DNA of 64,000 nucleotides, from positions 81,447,001 to 81,511,000 of the forward strand of contig JAJNNQ010000075.1 in the NCBI GenBank assembly GCA_027886175.1, given 5' to 3'. Below are positions 1-14,059 of this stretch, in pieces. This stretch comes from Phylloscopus collybita. Lineage: Eukaryota; Chordata; Aves; Passeriformes; Phylloscopidae. Made by a program: the position numbers and the translations under genes. Position 1 is the first letter of the stretch. Every line of letters begins with the position of its first letter. Below the pieces are notes generated by a model. It was not told the DNA's origin and did no database searches. It was given only the letters and a program-made list of their open reading frames with translations.

Positions 1-335
1 TGAGCAGAGGGGCAGGATCACTTCCCTCGACCTGCTGGCAGCAATGCACCCCAGGATACCTTCAGCCTTCTTGGCCACAAGGACACACTGCTGGCTCATG
101 GACAGCTTGTTGTCCACCAGGACCCTCAGGTCCTTCCCTGCAGAGCTGCTCCCCAGTAGGTCAGACCATGCTGGTCCATGGGGTTATTCTGCTCCAGGCG
201 CAAGACCCTGCCTTTGTTGAATTTCAGAAGGTTTCACTCTGCCCACCTCCCCAACCTGTTGAGGTCCTTCTAAAGGCTTGCACAGACCTCTGAGGTATCA
301 GCCACTCCTCCCAGCTTTGTGCCATCAGTGAACTT
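1..335 (-). mobile_element. CR1 LINE fragment, cut by window edge
   Basis: Non-autonomous remnant of the CR1 non-LTR retrotransposon, read on the minus strand. The plus strand carries the antisense of the CR1 ORF2 end, recognisable from phrases such as 'ttcttggccacaaggacaca', 'ctggctcatg', 'cttgttgtccaccaggaccc' and 'aggtccttccctgcagagct', which recur in bird CR1 copies. The homology fades around 335 after 'gccatcagtgaacttgctt'. The element continues beyond the left edge, so its 3' end is not visible. Copies like this are dead through 5' truncation and mutation. It is the main evidence for a bird or other sauropsid genome. Confidence 0.9.
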
Positions 336-1629
336 GCTTATCCGGAAGCAGTTTCTCTCCTTAGAGGAGGGTTCATACACTTGTATCACATCTATGCTAT
401 CTCCTTCAAATTTTTTCTTTTCTTCTGATTTTGTCCATACTACTGTAGCTTATGGAAGAGTTTGTTTTAGATACCTCTAGTGTGAAAAAAGGGGAGGGAA
501 TCCATATGAGCAAGACAGTTCAGGGTGCTCTACCTACAAATTAAACTGCAGAACTCCCTCTAAAATCAAAATGCTCTGTAGACTTTAAACCTAATTGTGA
601 TTAGAACATAAACTAAGACAAATAACTTTCTAACATACAGCAAATCTCATGTAAGTTTGAACCTGTCAAGGGGCAGTTACCAAAACAAATAGTTCCATGG
701 CAGAAATGTTGCACACCTTCAGTGAATCCAACTTCAGAGCAGAACATGAACTTTTCCTGATGAAGTTACAGTGAACTGAGAAAATTCATAATACCTCTAA
801 AGTACTCAGATATTATGATATTACCCATGCAAATAATTATATAGATAGATTAATTTTCTTTTTCACAATTGAGATCCCTGTTTAGCTCACAATTCTTTTT
901 ACTTCAGTCAATAACTTTTAAACTACTTCACTTTTAGTAGTCTCTTATCCTTAAAATTTCCAATTAAATTTATGGTTGGAAATTATAGAGCTGTATATAA
1001 AAAAAAAAGATTGTATTGTTCAGCTCACTCTACAGTATAATTCAACTGGCAGCCTACAGCCTGATTCCTCAGAGATCCTTGGACAGGGGAACAGGGGAAG
1101 CATTTCTCTATTTTCTGTGAATAGGCAAAAGCAGAAAGATAATGGCATCTACTGGAGTACTTTGCACTGCACTCTTTGGGCAGATGCCACTCCTCCCACA
1201 GAGGCATTACTCATTCATTTTCTTACTGTGGAGCAGCAGTGTCAGATGGAAAGGGACCTGGGTAACCTTGTTGCCACTCCACCACACTGCAGGAGTATGT
1301 AAGACTGCATATGCTCGGCGATAAATATTGCTGTTTAAATGTGCAGCTTCACCCTTTGTTCGTACACCTTGTCTACTGGTAATGGCCTGAACTTGAACCG
1401 CTAAGGGCCCTTGGCACTGGATAACTCTTGACATTCGTTTAAACTTTGTTGCAGAGTTGAAATGCCCTTGGTATGAATGCAGTGGCAGGGCAGAAGTGAA
1501 AACAGAGTTGTCCTGGCAAACGATGGAAACCTTTCTTAGATGATCGTCTTTCAAGGGTAATGTTTTGCAATAGGTTATTTTGCATAAATACAGATTGTTC
1601 ATGCCTGGTTAAATAGGAGAATAACAAAA
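336..1629. other. AT-rich intergenic stretch, no gene seen
   Basis: No recognisable exon, RNA gene or repeat. It contains a short A-run near 1000 and overlapping short frames on both strands at 976-1602, none with a known domain. The sequence lies between two CR1 copies. Confidence 0.5.
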
Positions 1630-2095
1630 AATCAAAGAATCACAGAATGATAGAATGGGCAAGGCTGGAAGGGACCTCTGGAGGTCATCTAGTGCAGGTC
1701 TCCTGCTTAAGCAGGATCACCTGGAGACATCTGTCCAGAGCTGCATCCACAGTACTCCTGCTGTGGTCTCACAAGCACTGAATAAAGGGGAAGGATCATA
1801 TTCCTCTACACACTGGCAATATTTTGCTGAATGGAGCCCAGGATAACATGAGCCTTCTTAGCTACCAGGGCGTGTTGCTGGATCATGTTCAACTTGGTCT
1901 TCAGCAGAACCTCCAGGTCTTTTTTTGCAAAGCTGCCTGCCAGCAGGATGGCACACAGCAGCTATCGGTGCATGGGGTTGGTTCTCCCCAGGCCCAGGAT
2001 TTTAAACTTCCCCTTGTTGGACTTTCTAAGATTTCTGTCAGCCCATTTCTCCAGCCTGTCAAGGTCCCTCTGGCTGGCAGCATGACCCCCTGACA
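1630..2095 (-). mobile_element. CR1 LINE, 3'-end copy
   Basis: A 5'-truncated CR1 retrotransposon inserted on the minus strand. Its 3' terminus is visible on the plus strand as 'aatcacagaatgatagaatg', the degenerate octamer tail (ATTCTRTG-type) typical of CR1. The conserved 3' region 'ctggaagggacctctggagg' and then antisense ORF2 remnants ('ccaggtctttttttgcaaag', 'ccagcctgtcaaggtccctc') follow up to about 2095. Length is about 465 bp against 4-5 kb for a full element. There is no intact reading frame. Confidence 0.9.
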
Positions 2096-5000
2096 GTCAT
2101 GTCACTCTTGCACTCATTCATACTAATATCAGAAGAACACCCTGGTACACTTTCTTTTAATTCATATGTGGAGATGAAAAAAAGCAAAGTGAAACACTAT
2201 ACAGATAGACTCTCATTAGCATATAGAGTCAAAAATGGGATTGGTAATATCTGATGCAAGTGATAATCTTTCAAACTATAATAAAATTGCTAATAAAGGA
2301 AGTAGGGTGACTGTTTTGCAAAGCAAGACAAGGTTTGGGCTAAGTTTTCCTGTTTGTCTGGGTTTTGTTGTTGTTGCTTTTTAGATTTAAAGACATCTAC
2401 ATAATATCAGTAGGAATTAATGGATACATAGCAGGGAAATGGATTTTCACCTTATTAGTGAGTCTGCTCCAGAGAATGCACATATTTCTGTAAGCAGATT
2501 GTGGTGAGGTAATACGGAAAGACGGACAGAAAAGGATTTTGTTCTTCACTACAAAGTAGTCATGACAAGCTGTAGTTTTCTGTGATTACAAAGCAAATAA
2601 CTCAAAGAAGTGCCTTACAGCCCAAGAACACCTTGGCGACAACAATAGATCATGGGCATGGATAGGTAGCAATGTATCTATCATGCACATGGTAACGGCA
2701 GACAAAGCACTGAAACGGAGAGATAAAGAAAGTTTGTCTACTTCCCAACTGTCTAGTCATCCAAATAAGCAATTAGGAAACATCATATTTGTGTCTTTCA
2801 GCTTTTGTCTGCTCCACACCATATCTTTCATCCCACTTTTTTGGATAACTCGGTGTTTGAAAATGAAGTCTAAAAACTCAATGAGTTTCTCCTGATTAAA
2901 GGACCATGAGGATCCAACTTCAAAGCTTCATGCAAACAAAATAGATGGAATCACTGTGTGAGGCAACTGCCACCATGCTGGGCTTATGATTCTGGCAGCT
3001 ATTTTCAATATTAAGGAGAAGGAAACAGGATGACAGAGGCCTTTCTCTACATATCAGACAGATACTTCAAGCCTTTTGTTAACATTCAGAAGAGTTTCTC
3101 TGTGGTCTCAGAGAAGAGAACAAACAAGAATAGTATCATTTCTGTTGCAACTACATCAGTTGATGATGATGACAGGGAAACAGGAAAGGAAGAGTGACCT
3201 TACCTCCTCTGCCTTCTGCTCATCAGCAGTACAAAGGCCTAGAAAGGCAGAGGGAAGTATAACATGAGAAATTCACTACAGTCAGATCTAAAGAAAAAAA
3301 GAGCTATCTTTTTAGCCTGTGTCCCATCAGGCAAACTTTTATTAAGTACTACTCATATGCACTGTATCTGAATTGTAGTATGCTAAAACACATCAGCAAA
3401 TATAAGTACGTTTACTATTCCAATTAGTTTCTGTGCTTCCTCTGGAAGATATTAATTTGAGATCCAATGAAAAAATGGGAAAAACAATTCCTTTGTTGAA
3501 AGGATGACGAACAAGACTGGTACAAAGTTGATTAAAATAAGTAGAAATTGCTGCTTTCTAATTTGGAATTTTGGCTAATTCAGTGGGACACTGAACACCC
3601 ATTTTACAATCTTTTTAGCCCCAAGCAGGAGACATGAGAGAGAAAATCCCCAGCAGGGGGTAATGTAATGTGACCTCACTGGGATGTTCCTACAGAAATG
3701 ATAACAGAAGGTTTTGATCATGACAGGGCACCCTGGAAATGTACTAGTTAGCTAGGATTTGGTAAAAATTTTATGTGTGTGGCTTTTCTTGTTACAGAAG
3801 TGCCAATATTTTATGGAGTTGTTATTGCAATACTAGTGGGAGAATTATATATTTACGTGATCCCTATAATATAAGAACCATTCACAAAATAAAAGGGGAA
3901 AAAACCTGCCTGGAATCCTGTCATTAATTTTAAAGGAATAAATAAGAGTTTACCACCCAAATGCCACTGAAAAGTACATGCAGTTTGGCATCCGAGTCTT
4001 AATGTTGTCTAAATCTGACTAGGCTAAATGTTTATGTGCAGTTACATGCTCTTTTAATTGAAGAGAAACTGGAAGAGTCATAGATGAGCCTGAATCACAA
4101 ATTAAATACCACAGGGCTAATTTGCTCCATCTAGAGCTTTTGTTTTAGTGTAAACAAACATCTTTTAGCCTACTCTATTTTAAGATGAAGACTGTACAGT
4201 GAGAAGTGGCTGTTCCTAAGATACTCATACCTCTCGGAGCAGTGCTGCAAAATATACACCATATCCTTCAACTCTGGCACAAAGGGATTGCCAGAGAGCT
4301 CAGAGTGGCTGGGTCAGCGCAGTTACCTGCTCTGCCTCTCACTTCACACTGCAGCCTTACCCTTCCTGATGAGCCACAGCAGCTGTTTATCTGACTGCTC
4401 GGTAAACCAGATCACTCAAATGCTTGGGGTTAAAAGTAACCCTGAGAAGTTACAGCAAAATAACTCCAGTGACCTAGCTCACTGGTTCAGCTCTCATCGA
4501 GCTGTGTCAGCAGAGCTGGAGGAGTTGGGACGGTGAACTGCAATGCAGTCTTCAGCACTTCCCAAGCATCCTTCCCAAACGTAACATGTAATTACACCCT
4601 CCTCAGCCTCTGCAGCCCTAGGAGCTGGATGCCTCTTACCAAAAATCCCAAAAATAACAAGGTTGTGCTTTGGCAATATAGCACATTTGGTTTCAGAGCT
4701 CATCATAGATCCTGAATGTAATGTATTAATTCACTCTGCCAGTGGTGACAGGTGAATTTCCACCAGTTGGCTGTATCAGCAGTTGTCTGTTGCCCTACAG
4801 CCAGCATGCAGCCACTGTACCAACACATCATCATTCATTACTGTGAATCTATGCCCTGTTCAACAACCAAAGAAAAAGCAACTGTGAGCTGGTTCTTGAT
4901 CCAGGCCAGATGTCTGTTTTGCAGCAACCTAGCCCACAGATCCACTGCTTGGGAGTGAGGAATTACAGGCTGGGCAAGGCTGGTGTGAAGGCAGCCTCAC

Positions 5001-6388
5001 TCCCACCCTGCACCTCATGCCTGGCTTGACCCAGCTCTGTGCCAGCAGGATGGGCCCACACAAGGAAACCCGGCAGCTTTCATCTGATATCACATCAGCT
5101 CTGCCACAGGAGCTCTCAGGCAATAGATACATTGCCATGCAAATTCAGGAAATTATTTTCATCCAGCTCTAACAGCTAAATTTTCCTTTAAAAATTTGCC
5201 CGCTGTGTAAGAGAATGAAAGCAGTGATGGATTGCTTTCTACCTGGCAGCTGACACAGTCGGCGAAGGCCAACTGGAAAGGCCTTCTTGAGGAGGGAGAG
5301 CTGATGTGCCATTCCAAAAGCTGTACTGGAAGGGGAACTTCTCCATAAAAGGCAATGCCGCAGCTCGGAGACTGTGCAGGGAGATGTTGCAATGTGTCTG
5401 GGGCAGCCTCTGCAGCAATCCATTCCCAGTTCCAAACCAAATCCTGGTGACAAGCACAGCTTAAGTTTAGATGACTGATTCAGAAGTAACAGGACCAACC
5501 CCCTCCAAAGACCTTTGGTCATCTTGTGACAAAAACTACACCTTGGTGAGATTACTTTGCACTTACAGAAGCAGTATTCACCTCCTTAATGCATATGGAC
5601 CCTTTGTACATGTCACTTTTCATTTCGAGATTTTGAATCCCTAAGTACAGCTAAAGCTTACCTTTCTTTTCACTATAATATTTCTGATTCTTTTTCTGTT
5701 GACTCTGCCCCTACTCCTTGCAGATTTCAGAGAGCCAGGTTTTCTCTTGCAAACAACCCAAAAAAAGAAATGGAAGCATCTTGTAAATCCCAAAGCAAGC
5801 CAGCATAAGCTAGTGAGTGCAAAGGACAGAAAAAACCATAATATTCTGGAGATGAAATAGAAGGGTAAGAAAAGATTTTCTGTGTGTTCTTGCCTCTTTA
5901 TGTGCATTAGAGATTCATTGTAGCCTTTAATTGCTGGTGAGGGTGAATAAAATACAAGGGTTGAAGAAGAGAGCCAAGGAAAAAATAATGGAAACCCAAC
6001 CAGTGACAGGAGCTGATTACTGTTGGCAGACTGTAGAGGTTTCAAATTCATGCTGTGACTTAGGAAATAAGTCCTGGCTGGGATGCATTTTTCTGGAATA
6101 TCCCTAAGGAATATCTATCAGTGATTCATCTAAGCAGCCACTGGATATCATTACCACTCTACCAAAAATGAGGATAAAATAACAATCTGGAAGAAATGAA
6201 AGAAACAAGTGCCCCAGATTTTCTTTCCAGCTGTAGTAAAGAGATCACAAGGGTGGGTAAAGAAAGGAGGGGGGAATGAGGAAAGGGCTGAACTTTTCAT
6301 CTGCATGTCCTCAGCTTGCCTTTAAGCTGTGCACATCTAGTTTACTCTTGTCAGAAGCTACCACCACCGTACTTTATAGCTCTCAAAG
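2096..6388. other. Non-coding intergenic DNA
   Basis: No exon or known repeat was recognised. Somewhat GC-richer patches at 4.3-4.65 kb and 4.95-5.45 kb have overlapping open frames on both strands, which is what composition alone would give. None has an identifiable domain or a consistent set of splice sites. Confidence 0.45.
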
Positions 6389-6520
6389 AAAGAGATAATT
6401 GCCTTTTTTTCCCAGTCACATGCTTACTAATACAGAACTTTATTTCTTTTTCCCCAGCCCTACACAGTAGGACCTTCGCCATTCAAAATAGCATAAGCTT
6501 TGCTAGAGATGTTAATGCAC
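6389..6520. repeat. Unknown repeat, copy A of a local pair
   Basis: This segment is similar to 7119-7250. Shared blocks in the same order and orientation are 'agagataattgc', a T-run, 'ttactaatacagaacttta', 'cacagt-ggac-ttc' and 'agagatg-taatg'. The spacing between copies is about 730 bp. It may be an old local duplication or two insertions of one dispersed element. The family was not recognised. Confidence 0.7.
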
Positions 6521-6823
6521 CATCCAGAGCAAATACAATGCACAGGCTTTGACAGGTTCACATTTTGAAGTGCCTTTTGAACTCACAGTTTCTCTCTTTT
6601 TTGTCAGATGAACAGTGGCCAATTATAAATTATGGCTCTTTCCTAAGGCCCCATCCCAACGGCTCCTATGGGTTGTGTTCCTACTGGGTGTGTGTAACAT
6701 CAGGCTGGTTTTATGTCTCCAGATAGTTGTTGGGTATTTTCCCTGCTGTGGTGGTTAGCTGAAATATAACTAATCATATGGGAGAAAATAGAAGGAAAAA
6801 TTAATTCTAGTAAGAAAGAGCAC

Positions 6824-6844
6824 TTTTTTTTTTTTTTTTTTTTT
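6824..6844. repeat. T21 homopolymer
   Basis: Uninterrupted run of 21 T. It could be the A-tail of a minus-strand retroposed sequence or simple slippage. No retroposed body was recognised beside it. Confidence 0.9.
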
Positions 6845-7118
6845 GGTCAAGGACATGCCATGAAACCTATTTTTATCCATAGCATCAGATACTCAGCTGG
6901 ACCTCGAGCAACAGTTCACTAATTTATGTCAGATGCCCCATAGGGTCTATTTGATTTGCAAGTTTAAGTAGAAGACTGTTATTGAAATTAGTGTTCTTAT
7001 ATATAAATATATAACTGATCCAAAGAAAATGTAAATATCTATCACAAACAAAATTCACCCTAGATTCTCTGAACCTTGCAGGAATTAACTGCAAGAATTA
7101 CACTTTGGGGCTTTTAAA

Positions 7119-7250
7119 ACAAGAGATAATTGCATCTTTTTTTCTGTCATGGGTTTACTAATACAGAACTTTAGATTTTCCCAATCCTCCACAGTGGGAC
7201 TTCCATAAGTCAAAGTAATGTAAACTGTGTGAGAGATGCTAATGTTAAGC
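7119..7250. repeat. Unknown repeat, copy B of a local pair
   Basis: Partner of 6389-6520 (see that entry). The longest exact shared core is 'ttactaatacagaacttta'. Copies are diverged by roughly a third by eye, with small indels, so the duplication is old. Confidence 0.7.
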
Positions 7251-10200
7251 ACTACAAAAATATTCAAATAGGCTATACAGTATTTCAAGTGTGAAACAAA
7301 GCCTGTGGGTTCAGGAAATATTTCCCCACCCAATTCAAGGAGAACATATCAACAGGATTTTTTAACTCTTCCTAGTCTGCAGTGGAGTTTTACTGTAGTG
7401 CTAATCCCTATAGTACCTTGAGCCCTGATTCAACAAAGATGTAAGGTGAACAGTCCAGACTTGGGTGGACTATTCTGATGCCCAAAGTTTAGTCTGTTTC
7501 CATTAACTTGCAGAGCTACAACCTAGGTCTATAAAGTAGGATTTCCAAAAAGAATCCCAAAGCAGCTACTGTCTTCCCCTGCATTAACGTGGGTCCTTGC
7601 TAGTGTACTTATTTTCATTCAACTATGAGATGGTCTTTTTCTACAAGACTCCACCTGCTTCTCTCTAATTCCTGCTAAAATGTTTCCTACCCTAGTAGAA
7701 AGACAGCTGAATAAAAGTTTAGAAGGAAGATCTAGTAGAGGATGTTTAGCTTATTCCTTTTCAGTACAGTACCTATTAATGGGATCAAGGTGTATCCCAC
7801 AGCATTGCAGTTCCTGAAATAGCTCCAGGAAAAGGAGACAGTGAAATGCAGAAGGCTGTGTGTTAATTCTCTTGTGAATTACTATCACAGTTTGCTACTA
7901 ATTGAGAAAGTAAATAAAAAAGGTCCTGACAATATGTTCTTTGCTAGTGGGGACTATTCTCATTAAATGCAAAATAAAAGGCTGCTGCCTCTCTTTCTGA
8001 CTGGAAATCCTTAACAGAGGCAAGAAGACTTCATTCAAGGAAAAATGGCCCAAAATTATATTAATAACAGGCTGAGTAGCCAGCTGCATTATGCACATTT
8101 CATAGCAACCATTAGTGAGATGCCTCGTCCTTGGGGACTTTACTTCTAATGCCACACATAGGGTAGTTGTGCAACTCCATTTGAAGGGAGTCATAAAAAA
8201 AATCTGCAAAGAGTTTGGCTCCTGGTTTCTACAAGTTCCTTGAAAGTGTCAGACTTGAAGATGCAGGATGCAGGATGACTGGGCAACCATGTAAGTAACC
8301 ATGGAGGATTAGGATGAGGGGTTACAAGTTTCCAGCATGGAAGCAGATGAGGTGGAAATCTTTTAAATTTTGCAGCCTTCTAAGAAAAGTGTATATATAT
8401 ATTTACACATACTACATGGGCTTCTGTACATTTTCAGCCTTGATCACACCTTCATTCGAAATTCAGACCTCCACTTAAATTCAAAATACCTCTGCCTTCT
8501 TACAATGCAGACTGAGATTAGTGTCACTCTCCTACAGTAACAAATGTTACAGTCACAAGAGATAGGGACAAAAAAGTTATGAAAATGTCCTGATCAGTGG
8601 ACTTCATAAACTGAAATCTCAAAGTTTGCCTGGTGGCTTCAAAGAAAAGCATAAGGAGCTGCAGTTTCCACTCCTCGTATGAAGGCTTTTGTGACAAAGC
8701 AGATTAGAGGAATTCCAAAAAGAAGAAGGAGGGGGAGAAAAAAGCGCTATTGTAGGAAAGAATAAAATAGTCCATGTGAAGTGTTATCAAAAAAAATTGC
8801 TAGGCCTCTGCCTTCAGCCAAACATCAGGAACGGCAAATAGCATGCAAAGAGCCCACAAAGATGTGGTTTAAAGGGTGTTTGTTTCTTCTGGGATTGACA
8901 ATATCAGTTGTCAAGTAGAAAGGCAGAGCAGATTCATCGATTAGCTCAAGTAAATGTTAATGCAAAACTCTAGGTCACTTCAAATTCTGTATATAGCTAG
9001 AGAATGATCTTTCACAAGTGTCCTGGGGATTTTTTATCATTTTTATTACTATGCTGCTACACAACTTCTCCTGAAAAGGGAATGTATCTCTTCATGTGTA
9101 ATATGACACTACATTTTTTCCAGTGACACAGTCATTGAAGAAATTTCCCGCATCCACCACTCTCCTGCACGTACACAGAGGTGCAGTCGTTCACGATCCA
9201 CTCAGATTTACCACTGCAGCAGGTGACACAAGTGGTCCAAATTACAAAACTAACTTTGTCAAGAACCATTTGCAACCATATTGATTTCTGTGACCAGGGT
9301 ACAGCACATCCCATTGCTGGTTTTGATGACAAAACTGGAGAGAGGTGAGCCAGGGCAGAGGCACTAATGACGAGCTCACAGGTAAAGGAAGGGGAAATTA
9401 CTTAAACTGCTTTGTCAAGAAAAATGCAATGTGCATTTGCAGCCTTAGTGTAAGGGAGAGTTGTTGGTGGGTGGGTGTGGGTGTATTGCAGGATTTAGTG
9501 TTGGTGTAACCCCACAGGTCACTGCAGCCATGCAAGGAACATACTTGGGACTGTATGAATCAAAAAGTGGAGGAGATGGGGGAAAGCAAAGCACCACTTT
9601 TTAGAAAAAAAAAAAATTATCTACTATTCATTGTGTAAACAGCCTAGCCTAACAGACAGAAAGGTGTATATGTATCAATACTGTTATCGGGAAAGATGAA
9701 GATTTGGACTAAATCCTAATCCTGAGAAGGAGGAACTGATCAGCCTGGGGGGAAAGAGTGACCTGTGGTTCTCAGCAATACTTATCTGAGAAATGGGAAA
9801 GATACACCTGGATTGAAACCTTTGGTAGGGCCCAGCCATGACAGGCACTCTGAATAAGAGGATAAAATCCTGATTTGAGCTACAGCAGAGTAGCAGTCAG
9901 GTTTGAATTTTATCCCCAGATCTAAAATGACCCACTGCATGGATCTTACCTCACTTCATCTCTTCATTTTCATTTCTAGTATTTGCCTTTCCTCTCTAGG
10001 TGACAAATCCTCTGGGCCAAGAAATCAGCAAATGGATCTGTGTATGTGTGCACTACTGAAAAACGCACTGTGATTTTGATGTATTAATTATTTTCATGAC
10101 TTTTTTAGTGCCTTTTCTCCCATTGTACTAGGTACTGTGCAAGCTGAGGTAGAAAAGACAGTTATTTCTCCAGAGATTATTAAAATACAAAGTATGTTCA

Positions 10201-13200
10201 TGTCAGACTCACAAGCAAGTTATTACTGCACAGTGAGTAGCCTACATCAGCTGGGGTATAGTGCCTGTTCATAGAGACACTCTTAGCCAGGAACAAATGC
10301 AAGATAATTCTTTTTAGCCTAGTCCACAGTGAAAAGGGATTGACAAAATCAAATTACATGGTGTTCTCTACCATCTGAGAGTACATACAGACAGTCACTG
10401 TGGCTCAGGTAGTGAGAAGGAACTGGTTAAACCATGGTAAATTACACAGAAACTCTGAGCCCTTGGAGAAGAGAGAATCAATGGATACAAACAGACAGGG
10501 GACTGGTAAGAACGTTAGTTTCACATAAATAAATAATAGGTTTCATGGCCAAAGTGGGGCTTTGTGACAATAAATGCAATCATGTAGAAGAGTTCTGTAG
10601 GTTTCACAATAAATTAAAGGATATTTTTTTCATAAAATTAAGTATTTCTTAAAAAATGCTTATATGTATCTTGTAAAATATTCCCAAACCGTCCAAAACT
10701 TTAACCGATATGGAAAAGTGCATTACCCTCTAATTTTGGTACAAAAACATTGCACGTGGAAAGGAGTAGTATCTCCAGATTCTGACTAGTGCCCATGACT
10801 AACAACTCCTACAACAGCAGCATCAGATTATCACTGATAACCTCTTGTATCAGTTCCAGGGAAGCTATCAAGATTCTGACTGCAGCTGGATGATGTACAG
10901 TGAAATTTGGTCATGAACTGATTCTATTGTATAATGATTATTCAGCTAGAGGGATAGAATCTGATTTTTCATTTGCTGTCATCCAATGCATGCAGATGTA
11001 TGCTGGATCCTCATTTATCCTAATGACGTAAGCTTTCATTTTTAAAGACCTAACTGCTTGAGGTTTAGTTGATCCCCACGGTGTTTTGCAGGGAAGAAGT
11101 CTCTGTCCTTCCAGGCCTTTTCTATGGCAAGTTGAAGTGCTGGCTGCTTGTAGGAATGCTGATTAGTGCAATTATAACTTCATGTACCTGTTGAGGCAAT
11201 GAAACTCCCCAGGCATTAGCTGCTATTTACCCATCTTATTTGTTACGCTGACATTTTTATGCTCCTGTCAGGAATGATCAATCCGACATATTGGGAATGC
11301 AAAAGGTGAAGGATTCTGTTATATTATTTTAACAGCAGAGTTTCTTGATTGCTTGCCATGAGTGAGGGGTGAACCCTGAAATACAAAGGATTGGTTCAGC
11401 TGAACTTATCCATATCTGTGTATGAAACTTACCTGCCACCCTTCAGCTTCTTACTTTCACAACACAGTTCTGTAATTACTGACTTCACAAGCAACATAAC
11501 AACAGCTGTTCTTGTGATATTTTAATACCACTGGAATTAGGAGAGCTAAGAAATTCAAAGGTATATGACAGTTTTGAAAATATCTGTTTCAGTATGAGTT
11601 TAATCCAAAACTAAATTGTTTTTGCCATCCCTAGGCAAAAAAAAAAAAGGCATGGACAAAACACTGAAGGAAAAACTGGTGAGGGCCCATGATAGTCAGG
11701 TTTATTCAACTCAGAAGTAAAGCTATTACTTAAAGAAAATCTGTGTTTCTTTGAAAGAGTTTGCATGTACCCAGAGAAGCAGAGTAATAGCTACTGTGAT
11801 AGTTGACTGGAAAACTGAATTTCTAGAATAGTTTTGAAAATAAATTTTCATCTTCAATCTAGACAAGAAGACCAAAGTTCCAGTTTGCTCAGAAGAACTG
11901 CACTATTAAGGAATAATACAACTACCTCAAGGATAAACCAAAAATGTTATTACTATTCTCTAATTACCATCATTCCTTGACTTTCAACACTTGAGTGCAA
12001 GACAGGCACTCAAGAAAGCATGAAACTGCAAGAATTTGCAGTATCAGGTTCCCTACTTGGGAAGCAGCTGAGAAGTTCAGACAGCAAGCTAAGAAAAATC
12101 AGGCAGATTTCATAATGTTTCTACAAAATCAGCAAGCTCTGATTCACATTTTGCTTCTTTGTTCTTTTGTATCTTGCAGTGGGAATCTTTTTCTCCCTAA
12201 AATATCTATGCAATAGGCAGAAATGGAGTAGTTCCTCATGTGGCTTATGAAGGAACCAATCAAACCATCTGCTGCTTTTCTTCATCACTTCTAGCAGGGG
12301 ATAAAACATGTAACAAGCACAAATTAGAACAAGGCATTCAGATACATTGGAATAATCTCCTACAATTTTGGGGGCCTCACTGGAAGAAGAACATGGAGAA
12401 AGAACAAAACTATTCAGAGATTGCAAACAAATATGGGACATTGCAGTGCTGCATGCAATCACTGGGATCCATTGGGCAAACCATTACTGTTCCAGTGGCA
12501 AAGCAGACCAGGAGGAATTGAAAGAAGATGGGAAAGTGATTTGTGCTATCCTGTTTCTTAGGTATTTGCAACAGACTAGGACTAGGAAGACACCAGGGCT
12601 GTTTCAGTGCTATGAGAAGCACATCTTGATCAAAGAATGGTAAAATGTGACGTTATCTCAGCCCTTACAGTTGGCTGGCTAATCCTTGATCACTGCAAAT
12701 ATGTCTACAGGACTGGGCTGAAAGACTTGAAAGATGTGGTATTCAAGCCTGAGAAATCAAGGCTCCCCACCCCTAGGAAAAAAAGAAAAGCAGAAAAGGG
12801 TGAAGAGAAATTCTCTCAGACTGAGGTTTCCCCTTTATAAATTCAAAGTCCCTCTTTATTTTTGGAAGAGGCTGGGCAAACTCTGAAAGTGAGACATTCA
12901 TATTGTTTCACAGATACTGCAGCTTGTAGTGAACCAAAAGTGGCTGTTTAGTCTTTAAATCTCACATCTTCTATTGTTTGGAAATAATATTTCACCTGAA
13001 TATCTTAGAGAATATCAACATATATTCTTAGTTCACACTGTATTTTGTTTTTGTGCTGGTGAGTGAGATTCGTGGACATTTTGGTCACAGTTGGAAGGGT
13101 TTGGGCAGTCCACAGAGACTGCAAAGGCAGAAGTTGCCCCTTGGGATCTTCTTGGCTAGTTCTTGTCAGTCCACGGGCAGGAATGCTTGCTTAAGAGAAG

Positions 13201-14059
13201 AGCCACAGACAAGATAAGTGTTGAGACAGTATGTTTTACCTTGAGTACTCATTCTGCTTTCCAAATACAAGATTGGTTCAAGAGCTGCAAGCAATATTTG
13301 TCTCCTTTCCAGTCTTGGAGTCTTAGACCCATGAACATTCAGTTCTTCTTTGAACCTTCTTATATTCTCCACCTCATGGCAGACAAGTGGTTTTCAGCCA
13401 ATCTTGATCAATTTTCACAATCCTAGCTGAGCCTTTCGCTTAGCTAATGTATCAGGTATACAGGATTCTTCACTGGCTAATGATGTGATCTAATCTGCTA
13501 ATTCTATTATCGTTATGGCTGTCAATAGAAGAGGGCTGAGGAAGAAAAGCACCATCCTGACGGTATCTCTCAAAAATGGAAGTTTTCTTCACGTAGCTAT
13601 GAACTTTAAATTGTGAACCACAAATTCATACAATTGATTGGAAGATTAATATCTTATGCACATGTTATGGAGAACATAACAGTTCCTGCACTAACTTTTC
13701 CTTTTTAACAAAAATAGAACTCCTTCTTGGATATTATTAATTCCACTCTGGAGAAAATAAAAAATTAAATTAAATTAAAATAAATTAAATTAACTTAAAA
13801 TAAAACAAAACAAAACAAATAAAATAATAAAAGCAGCCTTATTAAAGCTAATCAGATCATGACACATCTAGGAATGAATAATGCCCAAGGAGACCTCAGG
13901 GTTAAAGTGGGCAGGGAATTGACAATGCAATATGGCAGCGAACAAGAAAACCTGCAAATGTGGTCTGTCATAAAGAGAGATAGACTGTGTCCAGAAAGCT
14001 CCCGTGGGAATGCTCTGCAAATATTCACTAAGTTCCTGACCTGTCATTGCTGAAAAAAA
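7251..14059. other. Non-coding AT-rich DNA
   Basis: No recognised gene. Local items: an arm-like sequence 'ccctgattcaacaaag' near 7426 that may belong to the same palindromic element family as 46424-46527, a minus-strand open stretch at 9132-9402 that keeps several CpGs but has no known domain, and an A-rich low-complexity tract at 13753-13832. Confidence 0.45.
13753..13832. repeat. A-rich low-complexity (TTAAA/AAAAC) tract
   Basis: About 80 bp made of repeated TTAAAT/TTAAA units followed by AAAAC units. It is a simple-sequence tract with no coding potential. Confidence 0.9.

Noticed and set aside
9132..9402. Cysteine-containing minus-strand frame as a terminal exon
   Set aside because: It is open and retains CpGs, but there is no convincing acceptor, no recognised domain and no ATG at the frame start.
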